This document shows positions 14,821 to 23,999 of a stretch of 55,710 nt of DNA, piece by piece. The first letter of the stretch is position 1. Each line of letters opens with the position of its first letter. The translations under genes were made by a program, and so were the position numbers. The notes under the pieces were generated by a model that ran no database searches, was not told the origin of the DNA, and saw only the letters and a list, made by a program, of their open reading frames with translations. The stretch lies in contig CALMYE010000235.1 in assembly GCA_937873425.1 (NCBI GenBank), forward strand, positions 1 through 55,710, written 5' to 3'. Origin of the DNA: an uncultured Sphingopyxis sp. (lineage in GTDB: Bacteria > Pseudomonadota > Alphaproteobacteria > Sphingomonadales > Sphingomonadaceae).

Positions 14821-16137
14821 ATGGCACAGGCAATGGCGGACACCGGGGCTGCGGCGCCGGTGCCGAGGGCGGGGCGCTATCGCTGGATGATCGTCGCGCT
14901 GCTCTTCGCGGCGACCACGGTCAACTATATCGACCGCACCATGCTGGGCCTGCTCGCCCCCGCGCTCGGCGACGAGCTGGGCTGGAGCGAGAATGATTAC
15001 GGCAACATCGTCACCGCCTTCCAGGCCGCCTATGCCTTCGGCTTCCTGATCATGGGCTGGCTGATCGACCGCTTCGGGCCGAAGATCGGCTATTCGATCG
15101 CCATCGCCATCTGGACCGTCGGCCATGTCGCGCACGGCTTCGCCTCGTCGGTCGTGTCCTTCATGCTCGCGCGCATCGTGCTCGGCGTCGGCGAGGCGGG
15201 GCATTTCCCGTCGGTCGTCCGCGCATCGAGCGAATGGTTCCCGCAAAAGGAGCGCGCCTATGCGATCGGCTGGGTCAACAGCGCGACGACGATCGGCGTC
15301 ATCCTGACCGCGCCGACGGTCGCGCTGTTCATGCGCATCCTGGGTTTCGACTGGCGCGAAACCTTCATCTACACCGGCATCTTCGGTGTCATCCTGCTGC
15401 TGCTGTGGCTCTGGCTCTACAGCAACCCGCGCGAGAGCGGGAAGGTGAGCGAAGCCGAACTGGCGTGGATCGAGCATGACCCGCCCGAAAAGATCGAACG
15501 GCTCGGCTGGCGCGCGATCGTCACCAAGCGCGAGGCGTGGGCCTTTGCGACCGCCAAATTCCTGACCGATCCGGTCTGGTTCCTGATGCTCTTCTGGCTG
15601 CCCAAATATTTCGCGACCACCTATGACGTCGATCTGAAGATCGTGCTGCTGCCGATGATCATCATGTATCTGCTCTCCGACGTCGGCAGCATCTTCGGCG
15701 GCTGGGTATCGTCGAAGCTGATCCACATGGGCCGCAGCGTCAATTTCGCGCGCAAGGTGACGATGATCGGCGCGGGCTGCTGCGTCCTGCCTTTGCTGTT
15801 CGTCACCGGGCTCGACAATATGTGGCTCGCGGTGGTGCTGATCGGCATCGCGCTCGCCGGGCATCAGGCCTTTTCCTCGACGATCCTGTCGATCCCGCCC
15901 GACATGTTCCCGAAGCGCGCGGTGGGCTCGGTGATCGGCCTCGGCGGTTTCATGGGCGGCATTGGCGGCATGATCATGGCGAAGTCGACCGGCCTCGTGC
16001 TCGATGCGACGGGCGGCAATTACACGATCATCTTTGCGGCCTGCACGACCGTCTATTTCATCGCGGTGTTCGCCGTCCATCTGCTCAGCCCGCGCCTCGC
16101 GCCGGTGACGGTCGAGGGAGCGCGTCCCGTCGCATGA
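14821..16137 (+). CDS. MFS hexuronate-type transporter (ExuT-like)
   Basis: 438-residue major-facilitator protein of the anion:cation symporter type, with about 12 predicted helices. The first helix ends in the family motif VNYIDRTMLGLLAP, the 2-3 loop is GWLIDRFGPKIGYS, and the helix-4 region has GVGEAGHFPS. It should move galacturonate or glucuronate across the inner membrane. A clear ribosome site (AAGGGAGAGAG) precedes the ATG, and its stop overlaps uxaC (ATGA). ExuT substrate assignment rests on this linkage. Confidence 0.88.
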   Translation: MAQAMADTGAAAPVPRAGRYRWMIVALLFAATTVNYIDRTMLGLLAPALGDELGWSENDYGNIVTAFQAAYAFGFLIMGWLIDRFGPKIGYSIAIAIWTVGHVAHGFASSVVSFMLARIVLGVGEAGHFPSVVRASSEWFPQKERAYAIGWVNSATTIGVILTAPTVALFMRILGFDWRETFIYTGIFGVILLLLWLWLYSNPRESGKVSEAELAWIEHDPPEKIERLGWRAIVTKREAWAFATAKFLTDPVWFLMLFWLPKYFATTYDVDLKIVLLPMIIMYLLSDVGSIFGGWVSSKLIHMGRSVNFARKVTMIGAGCCVLPLLFVTGLDNMWLAVVLIGIALAGHQAFSSTILSIPPDMFPKRAVGSVIGLGGFMGGIGGMIMAKSTGLVLDATGGNYTIIFAACTTVYFIAVFAVHLLSPRLAPVTVEGARPVA

Positions 16138-17546
16138 CCCGCCCGCTGATCCTGCACCCCGACCGGCTGTTCCCGTCCGATCCGGTGCAGCGGGACATCG
16201 CGCGGCGCCTCTATGCCGCGGTCGCGGACCTGCCGATCGTCAGCCCGCACGGGCACACCGATCCGGCCTGGTTCGCGGCCGACGCGCCCTTCGGCAATGC
16301 GGCCGAGCTGCTGCTCCATCCCGATCATTATATATTCCGCATGCTCTATTCGCAGGGAGTGCCGCTCGACGCGCTCGGCATCGGCAATCCGGATGCGGAC
16401 CCCCGGACGAGCTGGCGGCTGTTCGCGGAGCATTATCATCTCTTCCGCGGCACGCCGACGCGCATGTGGATGGACTGGGTGTTCGCCGAGGCGTTCGGGA
16501 TCGAGGTGCAATTCTCGGGCGAAACCGCCGACCTCTATTACGACCGGATCACCGAAAAGCTCGCGACCGACGCCTATCGCCCGCGCGCGCTGTTCGACCG
16601 CTACCGCATCGAAGTGATTGCGACGACCGAAAGCCCGCTCGACACGCTCGATCATCATGCCGTCATCCGCGCCGCCAACGATAGCGGCGAATGGGGCGGG
16701 CGCGTCATCACCGCCTACCGCCCCGACCCGGTGGTCGATCCCGAATTCGAGGGCTTCCGCGATAATCTGGCCCGCTTCTCCGAATTGTCAGGCGAGGATG
16801 CCTTCTCCTATGCCGGCTATCTCGCTGCGCACCGCAATCGCCGCGCCTTCTTCGCCGGCATGGGCGCGACGTCGACCGATCACGGACACCCGACCGCGGC
16901 GACCGCCGACCTGTCGGATGCCGAAGCCGAGGCTTTGTTCGCGCGCGTCACCGGCGACGCCGCGACGCCCGCCGACGCCGAGCTGTTCCGCGCGCACATG
17001 CTGACGGTGATGGCGGGGATGAGCCTCGACGACGGGCTCGTCATGCAGATTCACCCGGGCAGCTTCCGCAACCACAATCCCCGGCTGTTCGCCCGCTACG
17101 GCCGCGACAAGGGCGCCGACATCCCGACCGCGACCGACTATGTCCATGCGCTGCGCCCGTTGCTGTCGCGCTACGGCAACGAGGCCGGGCTGACGATCAT
17201 CCTCTTCACCCTCGACGAGACGAGCTATGCGCGCGAACTCGCGCCGCTCGCCGGCCATTATCCGGCGTTGAAGCTCGGCCCCGCCTGGTGGTTCCACGAC
17301 AGCCCCGAAGGAATGCGCCGCTTCCGCAGCCAGACGACCGAGACGGCGGGCTTCTACAACACGGTGGGCTTCAACGACGACACGCGCGCCTTCCTGTCGA
17401 TCCCCGCGCGGCACGATGTCGCGCGGCGCATCGACTGCGGTTTCCTCGCGCAGCTCGTCGCCGAACACCGGCTGGAGGAATGGGAAGCCGCCGAGCTCGC
17501 CGTCGACCTCAGCTACAATCTCGTCAAGGCGGCCTACCGGCTGTGA
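16134..17546 (+). CDS. uxaC: uronate isomerase UxaC
   Basis: Isomerase converting D-galacturonate to D-tagaturonate and D-glucuronate to D-fructuronate. 470 residues from the ATG at 16134, exactly the common UxaC length; a longer frame upstream lies inside the transporter gene. The amidohydrolase-fold metal motif SPHGHTDP (H39, H41) is near the N-terminus, and WRLFAEHYHLFRGTPTRMW and GAWWFHDSPEGM-like segments are conserved. It overlaps the transporter (ATGA) and the next gene (GTGA), indicating tight translational coupling. Confidence 0.95.
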   Translation: MTRPLILHPDRLFPSDPVQRDIARRLYAAVADLPIVSPHGHTDPAWFAADAPFGNAAELLLHPDHYIFRMLYSQGVPLDALGIGNPDADPRTSWRLFAEHYHLFRGTPTRMWMDWVFAEAFGIEVQFSGETADLYYDRITEKLATDAYRPRALFDRYRIEVIATTESPLDTLDHHAVIRAANDSGEWGGRVITAYRPDPVVDPEFEGFRDNLARFSELSGEDAFSYAGYLAAHRNRRAFFAGMGATSTDHGHPTAATADLSDAEAEALFARVTGDAATPADAELFRAHMLTVMAGMSLDDGLVMQIHPGSFRNHNPRLFARYGRDKGADIPTATDYVHALRPLLSRYGNEAGLTIILFTLDETSYARELAPLAGHYPALKLGPAWWFHDSPEGMRRFRSQTTETAGFYNTVGFNDDTRAFLSIPARHDVARRIDCGFLAQLVAEHRLEEWEAAELAVDLSYNLVKAAYRL

Positions 17547-18865
17547 GGCTGTCGCCCGACACGCCGCTTCCCGCGTCGGTGCGGCGGCCGGCCTACGACC
17601 GCGCGGCGCAGGCGGCGGGGATCGTCCATATCGGCATCGGCGCCTTTCATCGTGCGCACCAGGCCGTCTATACCGACGATGCGATGGGCGCGGGCGACCG
17701 CGACTGGGGCATCACCGGCGTGTCGCTGCGCTCGGGCGAGGTCGCGGCCCAACTGAATCCGCAGGGCGGGCTCTACACCGTCGGCGTCCGCGGTGCGGAC
17801 GGCACGGCGCTGCGCCTGATCGGCGCGGTGCAGCGGGTGCTGGTCGCGCCCGGCGATCCGCAGGCGGTGGTCGATGCCATCGCCGCGCCCGCCACGCATA
17901 TCGTCGGCTTCACCGTGACCGAGAAGGGCTATCTGCGGCGTGCCGACGGGTCGCTCGACCTCGCCGCGGCGGCCGGCGGGTCGAGCCTCTATCGCCTGGT
18001 CGCCGCCGGGCTGGCGGCGCGCAGGGCCAGCGGCCTCGGCGGCGTCACGCTGCTCAGCTGCGACAATCTCGCGGGCAATGGCGCGGTGCTGCGCCGGCTG
18101 ATGCGCGAATATCTGGCCGCCCGTCATCCCGGCCTGTCGGCATGGTTCGACAGCGAATGCACCTGTCCTGCAACGATGATCGACCGCATCGTTCCGGCGA
18201 CCACCGACGCCGACCGCGCGGCGGTCGAGGCGGCGCTCGGCGCGCGCGACGAGGGCGCGGTGGTCACCGAAGGCTTCAGCCAATGGGTGATCGAGGATGA
18301 TTTCGCCGGCCCGCGCCCGCGCTGGGACGCCGTCGGCGCGCAGCTGGTCGCCGACGTCGCGCCCTATGAGACCGCCAAGCTCCGCATGCTCAACGGCGCG
18401 CATTCGGCGCTTGCCTATATCGGCCTCGGCCGCGGTCACGCCTATGTGCATCAGGCCATCGCCGATCCCGCGATCCGCCCGCTGATCGAGACACTGATGC
18501 TGCACGAAGCCGCGCCCAGCGTCGCCGCGGCGCCGGGGCAGGATCTCGCCGCCTATGCCGGTGCGCTGCTCGATCGCTTCGCCAATCCGGCGCTCGACCA
18601 CCGGCTGATCCAGATCGCGATGGACGGCAGCCAGAAGATCCCGCAGCGCTGGCTCGAAACCCTCGCCTGGCACCGGCGGCGCGGCGGGCGCTGCCCGGCG
18701 CTGCTCGCCGCGATCGATGCCTGGATCGCCTTTCTGCGCAGCGGCGCCTTTCCGGTCGACGATCCGCTCGCGGACCGGCTGCGCGCGGCGGTGGCGGGGC
18801 CGGATGCGCTGCGGGCGCTGTTCGGACAGGGCGGTTTGCTGCCTTCGGAATGGGCGCCCGATTAA
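17543..18865 (+). CDS. mannitol-dehydrogenase-family hexuronate reductase (UxuB type)
   Basis: 440-residue NAD-dependent polyol dehydrogenase. The N-terminal motif VHIGIGAFHRAHQ and the catalytic K279, N284, H287 set (KLRMLNGAHS) place it with UxuB/mannitol dehydrogenases rather than UxaB, whose N-terminus differs. The start is the GTG at 17543 overlapping the uxaC stop. The window encodes UxaA (altronate) but no UxuA (mannonate), so pathway logic calls for tagaturonate reduction while the family suggests fructuronate reduction. I therefore give no gene symbol. Confidence 0.87.
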   Translation: MRLSPDTPLPASVRRPAYDRAAQAAGIVHIGIGAFHRAHQAVYTDDAMGAGDRDWGITGVSLRSGEVAAQLNPQGGLYTVGVRGADGTALRLIGAVQRVLVAPGDPQAVVDAIAAPATHIVGFTVTEKGYLRRADGSLDLAAAAGGSSLYRLVAAGLAARRASGLGGVTLLSCDNLAGNGAVLRRLMREYLAARHPGLSAWFDSECTCPATMIDRIVPATTDADRAAVEAALGARDEGAVVTEGFSQWVIEDDFAGPRPRWDAVGAQLVADVAPYETAKLRMLNGAHSALAYIGLGRGHAYVHQAIADPAIRPLIETLMLHEAAPSVAAAPGQDLAAYAGALLDRFANPALDHRLIQIAMDGSQKIPQRWLETLAWHRRRGGRCPALLAAIDAWIAFLRSGAFPVDDPLADRLRAAVAGPDALRALFGQGGLLPSEWAPD

Positions 18866-18907
18866 GGGCTTGGGTTTGCGGCGCGGCCACCGCATAGAGG
18901 CGTTCCA

Positions 18908-19264
18908 ATGCAGGGGAGAGGCGCCTTGGAACAGGATGATGGGTTGCACGATGCGGAAACGGGCGCTGCGCCGCTCGCGATAGAGTCCGACGAACGCTAC
19001 CGCCGGCTGGTCGCGGGCCGGTCGCGCTTCGCCTGGACGCTGACCATCGTCATGCTGCTCATCTATTTCGGCTATATCCTGCTCGTCGCCTTCCGGCCCG
19101 ACCTGCTCGCGCGGCCGATCGGGACCGGAGTGACCTCGCTCGGCATTCCGCTCGGCCTCGGCGTCATTGTCGCGGGCATCCTGCTAACCGCCGCCTATGT
19201 CCGCCGCGCCAACCGCGTCTTCGACCGCGATCTCGATGCGCTGCGCCGGGATCATGGCGCATGA
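18908..19264 (+). CDS. DUF485 membrane protein, partner of the symporter
   Basis: 118-residue inner-membrane protein with two helices (about 42-64 and 76-97) and a conserved pre-helix segment [16 protein letters not shown], typical of DUF485 (YjcH). Such genes pair with acetate permease ActP; here its stop overlaps the symporter start (ATGA). The start may be the ATG at 18908 or the TTG at 18926, the latter preceded by AGGGGAGAGG. Its function in the pair is not established. Confidence 0.85.
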   Translation: MQGRGALEQDDGLHDAETGAAPLAIESDERYRRLVAGRSRFAWTLTIVMLLIYFGYILLVAFRPDLLARPIGTGVTSLGIPLGLGVIVAGILLTAAYVRRANRVFDRDLDALRRDHGA

Positions 19265-20973
19265 GCCGCTTTCCCGCGACGCGCGCCGCGCTGATCCTCG
19301 TCGCGCTGGCGTGGCCCGTCGCCGCCGCGGCCGATGCGCTGACCGGCAGCACGGTGCAACAGGCGGCCAACTGGCCCGCGATCCTGATGTTCGCCGCCTT
19401 CGTGATCGGGACGCTCGGCATCACGCGCTGGGCGGCGAGCCGGGTGCGCACCGCGTCGGACTTCTACACCGCGGGCGGCGGCATCACCGGCTTCCAGAAC
19501 GGCCTCGCCATTGCCGGCGACTATATGTCGGCGGCCTCCTTCCTCGGCATTTCGGCCCAGATTTTCGCCGACGGCTATGACGGGCTGATCTATTCGACCG
19601 GCTTCCTCGTCGGCTGGCCGATCCTGCTCTTCCTGCTCGCCGAGCGGCTGCGCAATCTCGGCCGCTACACCTTTGCCGATGTCGCGAGCTTCCGCTTCGC
19701 GCAGCCGCCGGTGCGGATGTTCGCGGCGTTCAGCACGCTCGCGGTCGTGCTCTTCTACCTGATCGCGCAGATGGTCGGGGCGGGACAGCTCATCAAGCTG
19801 CTCTTCGGCCTGCCCTATGCGACCGCGGTGCTCGTCGTCGGCGCGCTGATGACCTGTTACGTCCTGTTCGGCGGCATGATCGCGACGACCTGGGTGCAGA
19901 TCATCAAGGCGGTGCTGCTCCTCGGCTGCGCCAGTTTCATGGCGCTCGCGGTGCTGTGGCATTTCGGCTTCTCGCCCGAGGCGCTGTTCGCGAAGGCGGT
20001 CGAGGTCAAGACCGGCATCGCGGCGGCGGGCGGCGCTTCGGCGGACGAGGCGGCGGCGCGGGGGTTGTCGATCATGGGGCCCGGCGGCTTCATCAAGGAC
20101 CCGCTCTCGGCCATCTCCTTCGGCATGGCGCTGATGTTCGGCACCGCCGGCCTGCCGCACATATTGATGCGCTTCTTCACCGTCCCCGATGCGAAGGAGG
20201 CGCGCAAGTCGGTGCTGTGGGCGACCGGCTGGATCGGCTATTTCTACATATTGACCTTCATCATCGGTTTCGGCGCGATCACCTTCGTCGCCTCCAACCC
20301 CGACTATCTGATGCCCGACGGCAGCCTGAAGGGCGGGGGCAATATGGCGGCCGTGCATCTCGCCTCGGCGATCGGCGGCGACATCTTCCTCGGCATCGTC
20401 AGCGCGGTCGCCTTTGCGACCATCCTCGCGGTGGTCGCCGGGCTGACCCTGTCGGGCGCGTCGGCGGTGTCGCACGACCTCTATGCCTCGATCATCAAGC
20501 GCGGCGAGGCGAAGTCGGCGGACGAGCTGCGCGTGTCGCGCGCCACCGTGCCGGTGCTCGCGATCATCGCGATCGTCCTCGGCATCGCGTTCGAGAAACA
20601 GAATGTCGCCTTCATGGTCAGCCTGGCCTTCGCGCTCGCGGCGTCGGGCAATTTCCCGGTGCTCGTCATGTCGCTGTTGTGGAAGGGTTGCACGACGCGC
20701 GGCGTCGTGGTCGGCGGCTTTGTCGGGGTGGGCCTCGCGCTCGTGCTGACGATCCTGTCGCCGGCGATCTGGGAGGCGGTGCTGGGGCGCGAGGGCGCGC
20801 CTTTCCCCTATAGTTCGCCGACGATCTTCTCGATGTCCGCGGCCTTTTTGGCGATCTGGCTCGTTTCGCTCGCCGACCGCAGCGGGCGCGCGGCGGTCGA
20901 CCGCGCGGGCTATCCGGCGCAGCGCGTCCGCGCCGAAACCGGTATCGGCGCGGCGGGGGCCAGCGCGCACTGA
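19261..20973 (+). CDS. sodium:solute symporter, ActP-like (acetate/monocarboxylate)
   Basis: 570-residue SSS-family transporter with a cleavable-looking N-terminal helix (1-23) and about 13 further helices. ActP hallmarks are [32 protein letters not shown] and, later, a DUF485 partner upstream. ActP homologues carry acetate, glycolate or pyruvate. It lies 43 bases plus DUF485 beyond the hexuronate operon and lacks a recognisable LacI operator, so it may be an independent unit. The region 20045-20090 is a typical inter-helix loop. Confidence 0.88.
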   Translation: MSRFPATRAALILVALAWPVAAAADALTGSTVQQAANWPAILMFAAFVIGTLGITRWAASRVRTASDFYTAGGGITGFQNGLAIAGDYMSAASFLGISAQIFADGYDGLIYSTGFLVGWPILLFLLAERLRNLGRYTFADVASFRFAQPPVRMFAAFSTLAVVLFYLIAQMVGAGQLIKLLFGLPYATAVLVVGALMTCYVLFGGMIATTWVQIIKAVLLLGCASFMALAVLWHFGFSPEALFAKAVEVKTGIAAAGGASADEAAARGLSIMGPGGFIKDPLSAISFGMALMFGTAGLPHILMRFFTVPDAKEARKSVLWATGWIGYFYILTFIIGFGAITFVASNPDYLMPDGSLKGGGNMAAVHLASAIGGDIFLGIVSAVAFATILAVVAGLTLSGASAVSHDLYASIIKRGEAKSADELRVSRATVPVLAIIAIVLGIAFEKQNVAFMVSLAFALAASGNFPVLVMSLLWKGCTTRGVVVGGFVGVGLALVLTILSPAIWEAVLGREGAPFPYSSPTIFSMSAAFLAIWLVSLADRSGRAAVDRAGYPAQRVRAETGIGAAGASAH

Positions 20974-21321
20974 CGCGCCGGCGCCGCGCCCGACGGAAAA
21001 AGCCGGTTTTCGCCTGACGCTACGGCATCGCCATCTGTTGCCGCACGCCGCATCGGCGGCGCGCGGATGGCTGGTCCGGTGCGCCCGGTGTCAGATGGGG
21101 CTTGCGTTCCGTCGCCCTTCGTGATTCACGGGGAGGAGAACATATATCGGGTCGGCTTCCGCCGATGGGCATCGCAGCGAGCGGAGACACAGATGAGGGA
21201 CCAGCCTGTCGATCTGGGATATGGGAAAGGCGCCGCCGCGCTGCCGTTGCGGCCGCCGCCATGGGCATCGCGGCGCGGTGCGCGACCGCGCATACTTAGT
21301 TAGCAAACTTGATTTCGAATC
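20974..21321. other. intergenic region, no confident gene
   Basis: About 350 bases between the symporter and the LuxR-HTH gene. The first two thirds are GC-rich with no protein I recognise; the last 40 bases (from about 21285) turn AT-rich and probably hold the promoter of the LuxR-HTH gene. The 11-mer ATGGGCATCGC occurs twice (near 21165 and 21262). A 36-codon frame from 21193 exists but has nothing to support it. Confidence 0.5.
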
Positions 21322-21822
21322 GTGATTCATTATCCCCGACCCGTGCAAGGCGATCCCGATAATTACGTCAGCCTCCTCTCGGCCGCGCAGATCGAAACGC
21401 TGCGCCATGTTTTCGAGCATAAAAATTCCAAGGAAATCGCCCGGCTGATGGACGTGTCGCCGCACACCGTCGACGAACGGGTGCGGAGGTCTTTAAAAAA
21501 ACTTAATGTTTCCAATAGAATAGAAGCCGCAACGATATTGGCTCGTAACGGTGTCTTCGAAGATGTTACCCCTTATCAACCTTTGACATATCAACCGGGT
21601 GACCTAGCCGCTCCATCCCCCGCCGACGAAGCCGAAGCGGGGCAAGGTTCGGTCTGGCAGCTGCTCAACATCGGTCTGCCGTTCCCGACTGCGTCCCAGC
21701 CGGTCAACCGGCACGGGTTGATGGAAAGGATTATCTGGCCGATCCTGATCGCGTTCGCGACCATTTTGGCTTTCTCCGCCCTCTATTCGATCCTTGTCGG
21801 ACTTGGCCGGGTTCTAGGCTGA
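21322..21822 (+). CDS. LuxR-type HTH protein with C-terminal membrane anchor
   Basis: 166 residues from a GTG start; no ATG is available and no good ribosome site is visible, so the exact start is uncertain. Residues 18-72 form a GerE/LuxR helix-turn-helix (LSAAQIETLRHVFEH, KEIARLMDVSPHTVDERVRR, LKKLNVSNRIEAA). A proline-rich linker follows, then one C-terminal membrane helix (about 140-162, IIWPILIAFATILAFSALYS). No receiver or autoinducer domain is present. The part from 21485 to 21600 is AT-rich with rare codons and an A7 run, unlike its neighbours. Target genes are unknown. Confidence 0.75.
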   Translation: MIHYPRPVQGDPDNYVSLLSAAQIETLRHVFEHKNSKEIARLMDVSPHTVDERVRRSLKKLNVSNRIEAATILARNGVFEDVTPYQPLTYQPGDLAAPSPADEAEAGQGSVWQLLNIGLPFPTASQPVNRHGLMERIIWPILIAFATILAFSALYSILVGLGRVLG

Positions 21823-21872
21823 CCGAATGCTGCGGGGGGTCCGTCGGCATTCTCTTTCAAGGACCAGGAAAA

Positions 21873-22238
21873 ATGCTGAACGAACGAGTTTCCGGGGCGA
21901 AAAGGATCGCGTCCGAACTGCACGAAGCCGAAGATTCGATCGACGAAACGATGATCCGCATCGCCCGGCTGGCCGCGACGCTGCCGACGGTGCGCCGCGA
22001 CACCAACATGTCGGCGATCGTCGGCCAGGAGGCGATGGCGAAGGTCGCGCACGCCCTGGCGGCGGCCGGCGAAGTGCGGCAACTGCTGACCGACGCGCAT
22101 CTCGCGCTCACCGCGACGCAAAAGCAGGTGGGGCTCGGCACACGCATGTTCGGTGCCGGCGTCAAGCCGCCCGCGAGCGCCTCGCTCGTCGAACAGGGCA
22201 GCAACGACGCGGCCGAGCGGCTGGCGCAGGCCGGCTGA
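21873..22238 (+). CDS. small protein of unknown function
   Basis: 121 residues, with a good ribosome site (CAAGGACCAGGAAAA) before the ATG. It is largely alpha-helical by composition, with heptad-like stretches (IASELHEAEDSIDETMIRIARLAA is such a region in residues 12-35), and has no signal peptide or membrane helix. It lies between the membrane-anchored LuxR-HTH gene and a membrane-protein gene on the same strand and may be co-transcribed with them. I do not recognise a family. Confidence 0.7.
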   Translation: MLNERVSGAKRIASELHEAEDSIDETMIRIARLAATLPTVRRDTNMSAIVGQEAMAKVAHALAAAGEVRQLLTDAHLALTATQKQVGLGTRMFGAGVKPPASASLVEQGSNDAAERLAQAG

Positions 22239-22265
22239 TCCGCAGCGCAGGGATTGTCGCATAAT

Positions 22266-22685
22266 ATGTGGGGCGTGGCGGTCTATTACGCTGTTCTGCT
22301 GCTCACGGTCGCCGTCGCGCTGCGGCGCGGCGGCGTCCTCGAGCGCTGGGCGGCCTATACGGCGCTTATCGCTTCGCTCTGCACCACCATATTGTCGCCT
22401 GCTCCGCTCTGGACCGACATCGAAATCAATATCTTCGTCATCGACCTCGTGGTCTTGACAAGTTTCTGGTTCATCGCCTTGAAAACCGAGCGTTTCTGGC
22501 CCTACTGGATCACCGGCTGGCAGCTGATCGCGATTTTCGGGCATCTTCAGAAGCTGATGTTCGCGGAGATACTGGCGCGCCCCTATGCGCTGCTTTCGAT
22601 GTACATATCCTATCCGATCCTGTTCGTGATCATCTACGCGGCCGGATCGACGAAGCGGAGCGGTGACGTTCGGGCGACGACATAG
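22266..22685 (+). CDS. small polytopic membrane protein of unknown function
   Basis: 139 residues from the ATG at 22266; a TTG four codons upstream is an alternative. About five hydrophobic helices: WGVAVYYAVLLLTVAVAL, the AAYTALIASL region, IFVIDLVVLTSFWFIAL, WITGWQLIAIFGHLQKL and YALLSMYISYPILFVIIYA. Such proteins recur in sphingomonad genomes, but I know no function. It starts 27 bases after the preceding small gene. Confidence 0.7.
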   Translation: MWGVAVYYAVLLLTVAVALRRGGVLERWAAYTALIASLCTTILSPAPLWTDIEINIFVIDLVVLTSFWFIALKTERFWPYWITGWQLIAIFGHLQKLMFAEILARPYALLSMYISYPILFVIIYAAGSTKRSGDVRATT

Positions 22686-22706
22686 TCGCCCCCACAGGGT
22701 CATCAC

Positions 22707-23204
22707 ATGCAGCAATTCTCGCATTCAGAAATTGCCGAACTCAAGTCGCGGATCGATCAGATACAGGAGATGCTGGCCGGCGGCGCGGCCGCGCCCCAGC
22801 CCGGCCGCATCGATGGCGGCCGCACCGGCTCCGACGCGCCCGAGGCGGGCCTGCTCGACCAGATCGCGTTCAGCATCCAGATGCGCCGCACGCGCAAGAG
22901 CCATTTCGGCAGCAATCAGCTGTCGGGTCCGACCTGGGACATGATGCTCGACCTGATGCTGGCGCGCAGCGCCGGCCGCGAGCTGTCGGCGAGCGATCTC
23001 GCCGCCGGCGCCGGCGTGCCGCTGTCGTCGGGAATGCGCATGATCGCGACGCTCGAACAACTCGGGCTCGCGGAGCGCTTCACCGATGCGCGCGACCGTC
23101 GCCGTTCGATCGTCCGCCTGACCGATCGCGGCTGCGAGAGCATGGCGAGCTATTTCGCGAAAATGGACCAGGCGTGGCAGAATCGTCCCAGCCGGACGAT
23201 GTGA
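22707..23204 (+). CDS. MarR-like winged-helix protein
   Basis: 165 residues. An N-terminal coiled-coil-like stretch (IAELKSRIDQIQEML) is followed by a MarR-type winged helix: WDMMLDLMLARS, LSASDLAAGAGVPLSSGMRMIATLEQLGL (split over residues 92-120) and the wing DARDRRRSIVRLTDRG. It lies last in a row of small same-strand genes and converges on fliA across 48 bases with no clear terminator. Ligand and targets are unknown. Confidence 0.78.
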   Translation: MQQFSHSEIAELKSRIDQIQEMLAGGAAAPQPGRIDGGRTGSDAPEAGLLDQIAFSIQMRRTRKSHFGSNQLSGPTWDMMLDLMLARSAGRELSASDLAAGAGVPLSSGMRMIATLEQLGLAERFTDARDRRRSIVRLTDRGCESMASYFAKMDQAWQNRPSRTM

Positions 23205-23252
23205 GCCCACCTTTGCCGCGACGCGGGCGTGGGGGTCCGCCGATGGCTCCCT

Positions 23253-23999
23253 TCATTCGGTGATGTCGCGCAGCATGCGGTCGATCTTCACCATCGCGTC
23301 GCGCTTGATCTGGCAGACCCGCGCCGCGCTGACGTCGAGCGTCGCGCCGATCTCCTGCAAATTGAGCTCCTCGAAGAAATAGAGCTGCAGCACGAGCTGC
23401 TCGCGCTCGGGCAACCGCGCGATGCACTGGCCGAGCGCTGCGAGCAGATCCTCCTGTTCGCACCGGTCGTCGGCGCCCTCGCTCTCGTCGGCGAGCAGGA
23501 AGCTGCCGTCGTCGATCATCGCGTCGAGCGAGGTCGAACGGCCGTGCGCCGCGCTCCGCTCGAAGGCGAAATACTCCTCCGCCGACATTTCGAAGGCCTC
23601 GGCCATCTCGGCGGTCGTCGGCGCGCGCATCAGATGCTGTTCGAGCGCCGCGCGCACCGCGCCGATGCGCTTGGTCGCGACCATCGCCGACCGGCCGATA
23701 TCGGCCTCGCGGCGGAGATGGTCGATCATCGCGCCGCGGATGCGCGTCGAGGCATAGGTGGCGAAGGCATAGCCGCGATCCTCATAGTGACGGCTCGCCT
23801 CGATCAGCGCGATCAGCCCGGTCTGGACCAGATCGTCGAGGTCGCTCGTCCGCGCCGCGCGCGAGAAGACCTGCCAGGCGATCTTGCGGACCAGCGGCGC
23901 ATATTCCTCGATCAGCTGCTCGGCGCTGGTGCCATAGCCCTGCGGCGACACGGCGCGCGCCGCGTTGCCGGCAAAATGCTCGGCAGGCTCAATTCTCAT
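23253..23999 (-). CDS. fliA: flagellar sigma factor FliA (sigma-28)
   Basis: 248-residue sigma factor of the FliA type. Region 2 has SDLDDLVQTGLIALIEA and YAFATYASTRIRGAMIDHLR, region 3 has RAPTTAEMAEAFEMS, and region 4 has LPEREQLVLQLYFFEELNLQEIG and the HTH DVSAARVCQIKRDAM. It should direct the late flagellar genes; four fitting promoters are in the window (flgM, motA, fliD, fliC). The start overlaps flhA by 11 bases, so it belongs to the slt-flhA-fliA operon with its sigma-54 promoter. The FlgM antagonist is encoded at 27326-27628. Confidence 0.95.
   Translation of the reverse strand: MRIEPAEHFAGNAARAVSPQGYGTSAEQLIEEYAPLVRKIAWQVFSRAARTSDLDDLVQTGLIALIEASRHYEDRGYAFATYASTRIRGAMIDHLRREADIGRSAMVATKRIGAVRAALEQHLMRAPTTAEMAEAFEMSAEEYFAFERSAAHGRSTSLDAMIDDGSFLLADESEGADDRCEQEDLLAALGQCIARLPEREQLVLQLYFFEELNLQEIGATLDVSAARVCQIKRDAMVKIDRMLRDITE

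Noticed and set aside
19261-20973. Symporter as a member of the pectin LacI regulon
   Set aside because: No ACCGGT-type dyad lies in 18866-18907, and the DUF485-ActP pair usually moves acetate-like acids, so linkage to pectin use is not supported.
21193-21303. 36-codon ORF before the LuxR-HTH gene
   Set aside because: A weak AGCGGAG lies upstream, but the peptide is Pro/Arg-rich with no known pattern and there is no coupling to the next gene.
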